Positions 1-5,677 of a stretch of DNA of 5,677 nt are shown here, piece by piece; position 1 is the stretch's first letter, and each line of letters begins with the position of its first letter. Source of the DNA: Thermococcaceae archaeon. Lineage in GTDB: Archaea > Methanobacteriota_B > Thermococci > Thermococcales > Thermococcaceae. The stretch lies in assembly GCA_027064745.1 (NCBI GenBank), contig JAMOPD010000394.1, forward strand, positions 1 through 5,677, read 5' to 3'. Position numbers and translations under genes: made by a program. Under the pieces are notes generated by a model. That model saw nothing but the letters and a program-made list of their open reading frames with translations, ran no database searches and was not told the DNA's origin.

Positions 1-359
1 TTGTGAATCTTAAGCATCTCCTCCATCTGATTGCTAACAGTAAATACTGGATTTAGGGAAGTTAGGGGATCCTGGAAAATCATTCCAATTTCTTTCCCCC
101 TTATTTTCCTCATTTCAGATTCCGGAAGTTCGAGAAGGTTTTTTCCCTTATAAATAACCTTGCCTCTAACAGTAGCATTTTTAGGCAACAGACGCATTAT
201 TGCCTTTGAGACTGTTGATTTTCCACATCCTGTCTCTCCAATGAGTGCAAGCACCTCCCCCTCTTTCACCTCCAGGGTAACTCCGTCTATAGCCTTCACA
301 AGCCCACGCTCTGTTTTGAAATCAACGTAGAGATCCTTAATTTCAAGGAGCACTCCCAT
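1..359 (-). CDS. dppD: Peptide ABC transporter ATPase, DppD/OppD type (partial, N-terminal part)
   Basis: This is one of the two cytoplasmic ATP-hydrolysing subunits that power a peptide-type ABC importer. Only the first 119 codons are in the window; the reading frame is open to the left edge, so no stop is visible. The translation begins MGVLLEIKDLYVDF. It has a perfect Walker A motif GETGCGKST at residues 41-49 and the family-typical Q-loop MIFQDPLTSLNP at residues 93-104, with Q96 as the Q-loop glutamine. The signature (LSGGQ), Walker B and H-loop motifs, and the C-terminal oligopeptide/dipeptide extension that separates this class from other ABC ATPases, lie outside. The ATG follows the permease stop codon by one base. 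GAGGGTG (367-373) lies 7 nt upstream and serves as ribosome binding site; a GTG at codon 3 is a possible alternative. The assignment to DppD/OppD rather than DppF/OppF rests on its position directly after DppC and on the ETGCGKST and FQDP(L/M)TSLNP wording. Confidence 0.93.
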   Translation of the reverse strand, partial: MGVLLEIKDLYVDFKTERGLVKAIDGVTLEVKEGEVLALIGETGCGKSTVSKAIMRLLPKNATVRGKVIYKGKNLLELPESEMRKIRGKEIGMIFQDPLTSLNPVFTVSNQMEEMLKIH

Positions 360-360
360 T

Positions 361-1239
361 TCACCCCACCCTCTCCGGCTGTACTGCGTCTCTTAGACCA
401 TCACCAACAAAGTTAAAACCAAGAACTGTGAGCATTATAGCCAATCCCGGAAATATCGAGTACCATGGAGCCAAAGTTAAATATCTTCTTGCTGTGGCAA
501 TTGTTAAACCCCAGTCTGGACTTGGGGGCTGAGCTCCTAGACCAAGGAAACTTAGAGAGGAAGCCGTTATTATTGCTGATGGAATATTATATGTGATTAA
601 AACGAGTATGGACGATAGAACGTTGGGAAATATATACGAAACCAGTATCCTTAAGTCGCTTTCTCCTATGGATCTCGCTGCTTCGACGAAGAGTTCCTCT
701 TTAACTGAGAGGGTCTCTGCTCTGACCACCCTCGCATATGATGCCCATCCTACTAGCGCTATTGCTATCATTGCATTTATGAGGCCGGGACCGAGTATTA
801 CCACTATGGCCAATGCCAGTATAAGAGCAGGAAATGCCCATACTATATCAACAGTTCTCATTATGAGCTCATCAATCCACCCTCCGAAATATCCAGAGAT
901 TAATCCAAGGGTAACCCCTATTGTCGCTGAAATTGCCACCACGACTATGCCTACCAGCAAAGCTGTTCTTGAACCATAAAGAACCCTTGAAAACAGGTCT
1001 CTACCAAATTCATCTGTTCCAAAAAGATATTTTGAGGATGGCGGCTGTAATCTATCTTTTAGATGTTGTTCATCAGGGGGATAAGGAGCTAATACTGGGG
1101 CAAAAATCGCTATGAAGACTATTACAATGATTATTCCAAGGCCAACTAAAGCAAGCTTATTCCTTTTAAACCTCAACCATGTGAGATACCAAGTACTTTC
1201 CGCTCTAACCTTCTTGACACCAACATTACTTCCGACCAT
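361..1239 (-). CDS. dppC: Peptide ABC transporter permease, DppC/OppC type
   Basis: This integral membrane subunit forms, with the DppB-type partner, the translocation channel of the importer. Numbered from the ATG chosen here (292 aa), residues 1-26 are a basic cytoplasmic tail. A first membrane helix follows (about 30-50), ending in the APYPP motif that closes the OppC N-terminal domain. The conserved extracytoplasmic segment FGTDEFGRDLFSRV is at 73-86, and further hydrophobic segments lie near 92-115, 132-150, 207-235 and 259-280. The EAA coupling loop that contacts the ATPase is intact: E186-A187-A188, G192 and P205. The SFLGLGAQPPSPDWG stretch (230-244) and the LRDAVQPE end are typical of the family, as is the length. 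The longest frame starts with GTG at 1248, overlapping the dppB stop as GTGA. That GTG lacks an upstream ribosome site, whereas the ATG at 1239 has GGGGTGA five bases ahead. The alternative would add three residues. Confidence 0.95.
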   Translation of the reverse strand: MVGSNVGVKKVRAESTWYLTWLRFKRNKLALVGLGIIIVIVFIAIFAPVLAPYPPDEQHLKDRLQPPSSKYLFGTDEFGRDLFSRVLYGSRTALLVGIVVVAISATIGVTLGLISGYFGGWIDELIMRTVDIVWAFPALILALAIVVILGPGLINAMIAIALVGWASYARVVRAETLSVKEELFVEAARSIGESDLRILVSYIFPNVLSSILVLITYNIPSAIITASSLSFLGLGAQPPSPDWGLTIATARRYLTLAPWYSIFPGLAIMLTVLGFNFVGDGLRDAVQPERVG

Positions 1240-1244
1240 ACTTC

Positions 1245-1251
1245 TCACCCC
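1245..1251 (-). promoter_or_regulatory. Ribosome binding site of dppC, overlapping the dppB stop
   Basis: GGGGTGA lies 5 nt before the ATG at 1239 and includes the TGA stop codon of dppB. Termination of dppB and initiation of dppC thus occur at the same spot, which suggests translational coupling. It decides the start in favour of ATG 1239 over GTG 1248. Confidence 0.65.
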
Positions 1252-2171
1252 ATAGCTCTAATCCTTGGATCAATTATGGTGTATGTTATATCCGCAAGGA
1301 AGTTAGCAATTACCGTTAGGGTACCTATTATTAGAACAATAGCTTGGACTACAGGGTAGTCCCTTTGGAAGATTGCAGTTATTAGTAAACTCCCCATTCC
1401 TGGCCATGCAAATACAGTCTCAGTCACAACAGCCCCCCCGAATAGCCATGGAATCTGGAGAAACATATATGTAACGAGGGGTATCATAGCATTTCTCAGG
1501 GCATGTTTGTATATAACCAAGGTATCAGGGAGTCCTTTAGCTTTTGCTGTTGTTATGTAATCCTTTTCAAGTACATCTAACATGTTTGCTCTTGTTAATC
1601 TTGCTATAACTGCTATCTGGGGCAAACCCAGAGTAAAAGCCGGTAAAATTAGATTTTTCCACCCTCCTGGTCCAGAAATCGGTAAAATCCCCAATTTAAC
1701 CCCAAATATTAGCATGAGCATTAAACCCAGCCAGAAATAGGGCATTGACATGAAGAAAACGGCTAAGGTTGTTATTCCATAATCAACCACTGAATGCTTC
1801 TTAGTTGCGGAGATTATACCAAAGGATACACCAAATATCCAGGCTAAAATCCAAGCAGTTCCAGTTAATTTAAGCGTGAAACTCAGCCTACCCTTGATTA
1901 ACTCGCTAACGGGAACATTTGCGACTAATGATGTTCCAAGATCACCATGAATGAGCTTTACCATCCAATCGATGTACTGCACATAAAGAGGCTTATCAAG
2001 GCCAAGCTGATGCCTGAGCTGAGCAAGCTGTTGAGGAGTTGCAAAATCCCCTAAAATGTATCTTGCTGGATCTCCTGGAATCAGGTGCAGCAGGGAGAAG
2101 CTGAATATGGAAACTATAAAAATTGGAATAAGTAAAGAAAGAAACTTTCTAATAATGAAACCCTTTTTCAT
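1245..2171 (-). CDS. dppB: Peptide ABC transporter permease, DppB/OppB type
   Basis: This is the second channel-forming permease of the importer, located in the cytoplasmic membrane. From the ATG chosen here it has 308 residues, normal for the family. The N-terminal helix (about 9-30) runs into the hallmark LIPGDPARYILG (30-41) and the LGLDKPLYVQY region. A GDLGTS motif follows near 76-81, with hydrophobic segments near 101-122, 132-157, 226-249 and 273-295. The EAA-like coupling loop spans about 204-231 (DYITTAKAKG with G213, then HALRNAMIP). The TETVFAWPGMG motif (250-260) and the DPRIRAMG C-terminus are classic DppB/OppB wording. The longest frame starts at 2195, where its ATG overlaps the binding-protein stop as ATGA, but no ribosome site precedes it. 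The ATG at 2171 has a strong GGAGGG six bases ahead and begins MKKGFIIRKFL, a normal permease start. The gap to the binding-protein gene is then 20 nt. Confidence 0.95.
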   Translation of the reverse strand: MKKGFIIRKFLSLLIPIFIVSIFSFSLLHLIPGDPARYILGDFATPQQLAQLRHQLGLDKPLYVQYIDWMVKLIHGDLGTSLVANVPVSELIKGRLSFTLKLTGTAWILAWIFGVSFGIISATKKHSVVDYGITTLAVFFMSMPYFWLGLMLMLIFGVKLGILPISGPGGWKNLILPAFTLGLPQIAVIARLTRANMLDVLEKDYITTAKAKGLPDTLVIYKHALRNAMIPLVTYMFLQIPWLFGGAVVTETVFAWPGMGSLLITAIFQRDYPVVQAIVLIIGTLTVIANFLADITYTIIDPRIRAMG

Positions 2172-2177
2172 CAGTGT

Positions 2178-2183
2178 CCCTCC
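2178..2183 (-). promoter_or_regulatory. Ribosome binding site of dppB
   Basis: GGAGGG, a near-complete match to the archaeal anti-Shine-Dalgarno complement, lies 6 nt before the ATG at 2171. It favours that start over the upstream ATG codons at 2195 and 2192, which have no such site. Confidence 0.75.
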
Positions 2184-2191
2184 ATGCTTCA

Positions 2192-3883
2192 TCATTTCAA
2201 TTTAGCATCATCAAGGTAGATGCTCTGGGTGTATGGATTAACTTTGATTCCTTCTACTATGTCATTCCGATATGCGATGAATGCTTTTCTTGCGTACAGG
2301 GGCACCATTGGAGCACCATCTATTAATATTTTCTCTGCTTCTTCTATGTATTTCTCTCTTTCTGTGGGATCTACAGTGGTTCCCATTTTTTCTAACGCCT
2401 CGTCAAGATCTGATCTGTAGAAGAACATTCTCTTAACACCTTTTGTGGAATGGAACATGTAAAAGAGTATCTGAGCGTCCATGAGACCATATCTCAATAG
2501 ATACATCTGATGCTTGCCTTGTGATACTAGATCCGTGAAGGAAGATTCCTCTACAATTCTGATGTTCACTTTTATACCCACTTGTTTAAGTTGATCCTGG
2601 ATAATCTGAGCTACTTTCTGTGCTTCTGGTTCTCCTGTGGAGATCCACATCTCCACCTCAAATTTCCTTCCTTGTGAATCTTCCAATATTCCATCTCCAT
2701 CTCTATCCTTCCAGCCTGCTTCTGCTAAAAGCTCTTTTGCCTTTTCTGGATCGTATGGATACTTCTGTTTTGCATAGTCCTCCATTTTCTGAGAGTATCC
2801 CATCATAGTAGGCACAAGCGGACCATGTATCGGCACTGCAAGACCATCCACCCCATATTCAATTATAGGTTTTCTGTCAATTGCCATGTTGATGGCTTGC
2901 CTGACTCTGGTATCATTAAAGGGATACTTTTTACAGTTAAAGCCAATGTAGTGAAGAATGTATTCAAGGAAGGGTACCATGGTTACGTGGGGGTTATTCT
3001 TTAGCTGTTTATAGTATTCTGTTGGTATATCGAGCAGAACATGCACATTCCCCTTTTCAAATTCTGAGATCATTGTAAACGGCTCTTTTATAATCCTGAA
3101 CCTTACCTTCTCTATGTAAGGTGGACCTGGGTTTGTAAGGACTGGATCTGGGTTGTATTCTCTCTTATAGTATGGATTTCTTTCATAGTCTATGTATGCT
3201 CCTCTAACCCACTTCGTCACATAGTATGGTCCTGTTGCAACTGGATGCTGGCCAAATTCTACCTCCCCAACACTCTCAAAGTACTTTTTGCTGAATATCC
3301 CCATTGATTGCATTGTAGCAAATGTTAGTGCTGGCCCATAAGGCTCCTTGTAGATCAGTTGAACAGTGTAGTCATCCAAAACCTTAACCTCTTTCAGGTG
3401 GCCCAAGTATAGTGGAGCTGAAGGAGACTTCGTCTCAGGTGCCATGTATCTTTCAAAGTCAAACTTAACGTCTTCTGCCGTTATGGGGTTTCCTAAAGCA
3501 TCCTTTATTCCTTTCCTAAGGTGGAAGGTTATGACCTTTCCATCACTGGAGACTTCATACGACTCTGCCAGGCCAGGGATTATGCTGCCATTTGATGCAA
3601 GGTTCACTAGAGGTGCGAAAACTATTGACGTTGTGAGGTCAATCCATGTGGATTTCTGAACATCTAGTGTGTCTGGGTCCCTTGTATAACCAATTACCAG
3701 CATTTTTTCTTTTGCTGGTGCCTGTGAACTCGTGGGTGAACTCTGCGTGGTTGCTGAACCTGAGGTGGAAGATGCTGGGCTCTGTGTGCTTGTTTGGGTT
3801 CCTCCCCCAATACATCCTGCGGCAACAACAGCCGCCAACAAAACAAAAACCAAAACAAAACTAATAAATCCTCTCTTTTTCAT
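2192..3883 (-). CDS. Extracellular solute-binding lipoprotein, family 5 (DppA/OppA-like)
   Basis: This lipid-anchored receptor captures the substrate outside the cell and delivers it to the DppB/DppC-type channel. From the ATG chosen here it has 563 residues. Residues 1-23 form a signal peptide (MKKRG, then a hydrophobic core) ending in the lipobox AAGC, so C24 is the likely lipid-attachment residue. Residues 28 to about 57 are a Ser/Thr/Gln/Pro-rich tether typical of archaeal surface lipoproteins. The mature domain follows the SBP_bac_5 plan: LVIGYTRDPDTLD near 62, the GLAESYEVSSDGKVITFHLR segment (about 104-123), VATGPYYVTKW (215-225), and the family signature PFNDTRVRQAINMAIDR (321-337). 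An acidic DRDGDGILED loop occurs at 393-402. Its first place in the transporter gene set fits the role. Family 5 includes peptide, nickel and oligosaccharide binders; peptides are preferred here only because of the D-aminoacylase neighbour. The frame could start at TTG 3892 or GTG 3889, but ATG 3883 gives a canonical signal peptide. Confidence 0.94.
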   Translation of the reverse strand: MKKRGFISFVLVFVLLAAVVAAGCIGGGTQTSTQSPASSTSGSATTQSSPTSSQAPAKEKMLVIGYTRDPDTLDVQKSTWIDLTTSIVFAPLVNLASNGSIIPGLAESYEVSSDGKVITFHLRKGIKDALGNPITAEDVKFDFERYMAPETKSPSAPLYLGHLKEVKVLDDYTVQLIYKEPYGPALTFATMQSMGIFSKKYFESVGEVEFGQHPVATGPYYVTKWVRGAYIDYERNPYYKREYNPDPVLTNPGPPYIEKVRFRIIKEPFTMISEFEKGNVHVLLDIPTEYYKQLKNNPHVTMVPFLEYILHYIGFNCKKYPFNDTRVRQAINMAIDRKPIIEYGVDGLAVPIHGPLVPTMMGYSQKMEDYAKQKYPYDPEKAKELLAEAGWKDRDGDGILEDSQGRKFEVEMWISTGEPEAQKVAQIIQDQLKQVGIKVNIRIVEESSFTDLVSQGKHQMYLLRYGLMDAQILFYMFHSTKGVKRMFFYRSDLDEALEKMGTTVDPTEREKYIEEAEKILIDGAPMVPLYARKAFIAYRNDIVEGIKVNPYTQSIYLDDAKLK

Positions 3884-3892
3884 TTCCACCAA

Positions 3893-3898
3893 CTCCTC
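3893..3898 (-). promoter_or_regulatory. Likely ribosome binding site of the binding-protein gene
   Basis: GAGGAG lies 9 nt before ATG 3883, 3 nt before GTG 3889 and directly against TTG 3892. Spacing best suits the ATG, though a weaker GGTGG lies closer to it (3886-3890). Confidence 0.5.
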
Positions 3899-3958
3899 AG
3901 TAGTGTTGCTCTTTATACTTTGTGATTTGAATTCTCAATAAACCGAAATAGACTCACA
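3899..3958 (-). promoter_or_regulatory. Short intergenic gap, possible weak internal promoter
   Basis: This gap separates the D-aminoacylase stop from the binding-protein ribosome site. On the minus strand it holds a TTTATT element (3937-3942) about 25 bp before a point that would leave a short leader carrying GAGGAG. It also holds GTATAAAG (3911-3918), which is too close to the start codon for a normal leader. No T-tract or hairpin terminator is present. The gap may be mere spacer in a single transcript, or it may allow separate transporter expression. Evidence is composition and spacing only. Confidence 0.22.
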
Positions 3959-5557
3959 TCACAACCTCCGGAGAACTTTTCCTCCTTTTTCTCCGGTTAG
4001 TTCTCCTTTTTCCACACTTACTACACCATTCACAATAACATATTCGATTCCTTCAGGTGTTGCTCTCGGGTTATCATATGTCGCCTTATCCCTGATTGTC
4101 TTTGGATCAAAGATAACTATATCAGCCCAGAAGCCTTCTCTAAGCAAACCTCTATCTTTTAAGCCCAATTTTTGAGCAGGAAGAGAAGTCATTTTCCTAA
4201 TAGCATCTTCCAGGGTTATAACTTTCTTTTCCCGTACATAAAACCTGAGAACCCGTGGAAATGTCCCATAAGTCCTCGGATGTGGATTACCCTCTCCTGT
4301 ATCGAGTCCATCTGTTCCAATCATTGTAAAAGGCTTGGAGAGTATCCTTTCAATATCTTCTTCGTTCATCATGAATATTATCATATCAGCCCTAGTTCCA
4401 TCCTCGCTGAGTATATCAAAAAGAGCATCGAATGGATCTTTATTCCAGAGTTTGGAAATCTCCCCGAGATTTTTTCCAACTATTTCTGGAAAATTCGGGG
4501 AATACGTGACAACTATATTCTCCCAACCTGCTTCTTTTATGAAATTCTGCCAGTCTTCTTTCTCTTCAATGAACTTTTTCATCTCTAGCCGAGTCTCTGG
4601 ATCTCTACATCTCTCCTTGAGCTTTTCTTCCCCTCCTTCATGTGCCCAAGGTGGCAAAAGTGAAGCAAGATAAGTACTGCCTGCAGTGTAGGGATAAGCA
4701 TCCACCGTGACATCAATACCCTCATCCCTTGCTTCCTCGATTAGTTTTAGAGTCTCCTTACTTCTGCCCCAGTTCCTTTTTCCTGCTGTTTTATGATGGG
4801 AGATTTCGACAGGAACCCCTGCTTCTCTCCCAATTCTTATGGCTTCTCTTACTGCCTCAACCACTCTATCTCCTTCATCCCTCATATGACTTGCATAAAA
4901 ACCACCATACTGGGCTACGACTTTAGAAAGTTCAATTAACTCCTCTGTTTTAGAGTAGACTCCCGGCGGGTATATCAGGCCTGTGGACATACCAAAAGCT
5001 CCCTCTTCCATCGATTGAGCTAAAAGCCTCTTCATCTCTTCAAGTTCCTCTTTTGTTGGATCTCTTGCTTCCATTCCCATAACGGCTATCCTGAGGGTTC
5101 CATGTCCAATGAGGCCCACAAAATTAGTTCCAATACCATTTATACCCTCTAAATTCTTTAGGAATTCCTTGTATGATCTCCAAGCAAACTCTACATCTTC
5201 CCCTAGAATCCCAGTGTAGGATTTTAGAATGTCTAGTGTCTCCTCATTTACAGGTGCAACACTCAACCCACAGTTACCTGTGACCACGGTTGTGACTCCT
5301 TGACTAAGTTTAGGCTTGTTGAGGGTATCCTTAAAGAAAATTAGTTCATCATGGGAGTGCATGTCTATAAAACCGGGCGCAACAACAAGGTTCTTTGCAT
5401 TTATAATATATTCAGCTTCATTTTTCTGAATTCTTCCAATTTTGACTATCTTTCCATCTTTTATCCCCAAGTCTGCCTTAAACCAAGGGTTACCAGTCCC
5501 GTCGACTATTCTTCCATTTTTGATTAAGATATCAAAACCCATGTAACAAACCCCCAC
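3959..5557 (-). CDS. N-acyl-D-amino-acid deacylase (D-aminoacylase)
   Basis: This is a zinc amidohydrolase predicted to hydrolyse N-acyl-D-amino acids to a D-amino acid and a carboxylic acid; with no signal peptide it should act in the cytoplasm. Numbered from the GTG used here (532 aa), FDILIKNGRIVDGTG (8-22) opens the small beta domain and PGFIDMHSHDE (61-71) carries the metal-site H67 and H69. TGNCG supplies C96, the unusual cysteine zinc ligand of D-aminoacylases. ASHMRDE gives H224, EISHHK gives H254, IGTDG gives the catalytic D416, and HPRTYGTFPRVL (426-437) matches the substrate-carboxylate-binding region. FWADIVIFDP and YVIVNG close the C-terminal beta domain. It is about 45 residues longer than the Alcaligenes enzyme, the extra lying between H254 and D416. 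AAGGAG at 5565-5570 is 7 nt before GTG 5557. ATG 5542 would give 527 aa and fits the usual family N-terminus better, so the start is unsettled. Related amidohydrolases act on other N-acyl or cyclic amides, so substrate is inferred. Confidence 0.92.
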   Translation of the reverse strand: MGVCYMGFDILIKNGRIVDGTGNPWFKADLGIKDGKIVKIGRIQKNEAEYIINAKNLVVAPGFIDMHSHDELIFFKDTLNKPKLSQGVTTVVTGNCGLSVAPVNEETLDILKSYTGILGEDVEFAWRSYKEFLKNLEGINGIGTNFVGLIGHGTLRIAVMGMEARDPTKEELEEMKRLLAQSMEEGAFGMSTGLIYPPGVYSKTEELIELSKVVAQYGGFYASHMRDEGDRVVEAVREAIRIGREAGVPVEISHHKTAGKRNWGRSKETLKLIEEARDEGIDVTVDAYPYTAGSTYLASLLPPWAHEGGEEKLKERCRDPETRLEMKKFIEEKEDWQNFIKEAGWENIVVTYSPNFPEIVGKNLGEISKLWNKDPFDALFDILSEDGTRADMIIFMMNEEDIERILSKPFTMIGTDGLDTGEGNPHPRTYGTFPRVLRFYVREKKVITLEDAIRKMTSLPAQKLGLKDRGLLREGFWADIVIFDPKTIRDKATYDNPRATPEGIEYVIVNGVVSVEKGELTGEKGGKVLRRL

Positions 5558-5564
5558 CCATAAA

Positions 5565-5570
5565 CTCCTT
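5565..5570 (-). promoter_or_regulatory. Ribosome binding site of the D-aminoacylase gene
   Basis: AAGGAG lies 7 nt before GTG 5557, 3 nt before an out-of-frame ATG (5561) and 22 nt before the in-frame ATG 5542. It is the only good Shine-Dalgarno match in the leader, and it supports the GTG start. Confidence 0.55.
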
Positions 5571-5587
5571 AATGTATACTATCAATT

Positions 5588-5664
5588 ACTACTATATTAC
5601 TTTTTTCCCCTAATTTCCACTATTTTATCCGATAATTTTTAAATAAAATATATAATATAGTAGT
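5588..5664. repeat. 12-bp perfect inverted repeat with 53-bp spacer
   Basis: The plus strand carries ACTACTATATTA at 5588-5599 and its exact reverse complement TAATATAGTAGT at 5653-5664. The right-to-left arm overlaps the proposed TATA box of the operon. The other arm is placed to act the same way for a gene diverging to the right, outside the window. The spacer is too long for a simple transcript hairpin. Paired TATA boxes or paired regulator sites are possible; chance is favoured by the extreme AT content but is lowered by the shared GTAGT end. Confidence 0.45.
5592..5608 (-). promoter_or_regulatory. Probable archaeal promoter (BRE/TATA) of the operon
   Basis: Read on the minus strand, a purine run (GGAAAAAA, 5601-5608) resembles the TFB recognition element and is followed by GTAATATAG (5592-5600) as TATA box. 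Initiation about 25 bp downstream would fall near 5570-5575, giving a very short leader that begins close to AAGGAG. Other AT-rich elements upstream (GATAAAATA at 5621-5629, and TTTATAAA at 5669-5676) could serve instead with longer leaders, so the exact box is uncertain. Confidence 0.4.
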
Positions 5665-5677
5665 TATATTTATAAAT

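Noticed and set aside
1..360. Possible pseudogene or truncation of the ATPase
   Set aside because: The frame is clean and all expected N-terminal motifs are present; it is incomplete only because the window ends.
593..979. 128-codon open frame on the plus strand, opposite dppC
   Set aside because: It is antisense to a well-supported permease, has no ribosome site or recognisable domain, and its low-complexity Ser/Thr/Ile composition is what a mirrored membrane protein gives.
3646..3941. Plus-strand open frames opposite the signal peptide of the binding protein
   Set aside because: They arise from the repetitive Ser/Thr/Gln tether and hydrophobic signal sequence read on the other strand; no start signals support them.
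3921..3958. TGTGA and TCACA half-sites flanking the gap before the binding-protein gene, resembling an operator
   Set aside because: Arms are only 5 bp with 28 bp between them, which is expected by chance, and no matching archaeal regulator site is known to me.
4172..4673. Two overlapping plus-strand open frames opposite the D-aminoacylase gene
   Set aside because: They overlap each other and lie fully antisense to a gene with intact catalytic motifs; neither looks like a protein family.
5668..5677. Perfect 10-bp palindrome ATTTATAAAT at the right edge
   Set aside because: It is pure A/T in a very AT-rich stretch and cut off by the window end; it may be a TATA element for either direction but cannot be assigned.

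Overview
The window reads as one minus-strand operon from a hyperthermophilic archaeon, most likely Thermococcales (Pyrococcus/Thermococcus type). This is inferred from four things: archaeal-style Shine-Dalgarno sites (AAGGAG, GGAGGG, GGGGTGA), frequent AGA/AGG/ATA codons, a lipoprotein signal followed by a Ser/Thr/Gln-rich tether, and a TATA-type promoter region with no bacterial -35/-10 pair. No sequence search was possible, so the order-level assignment is tentative.

Transcription runs from right to left. An AT-rich 120-bp non-coding region at the right edge (5558-5677) holds a probable promoter and a 12-bp inverted repeat. It is followed by an N-acyl-D-amino-acid deacylase (D-aminoacylase) of the zinc amidohydrolase superfamily. 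After a 66-bp gap comes a family 5 (peptide/nickel/oligosaccharide) lipoprotein solute-binding protein. Then follow two inner-membrane permeases (DppB/OppB and DppC/OppC types) and the first 119 codons of a DppD/OppD-type ATPase that runs off the left edge. The four transporter genes are packed with gaps of 20 nt or less. No terminator is visible between any of the genes, so one transcript is plausible. The second ATPase usual for this transporter class (DppF/OppF) would be expected beyond the left edge.

Together the genes suggest uptake of short peptides or N-acylated amino acids by the ABC importer and cytoplasmic deacylation of N-acyl-D-amino acids by the amidohydrolase. The transporter's substrate cannot be read from the sequence, because family 5 binding proteins in archaea also carry oligosaccharides. 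The D-amino-acid link is therefore inference from gene order.

For several genes the longest open frame is probably not the true start. Where a Shine-Dalgarno site decided it, the internal start was used (binding protein 3883, DppB 2171, DppC 1239). The plus strand holds no convincing gene. There are no RNA genes, mobile elements or CRISPR arrays. I saw no clearly new system: the points most worth checking are the paired 12-bp motif in the upstream region and the pairing of a D-aminoacylase with a peptide importer.
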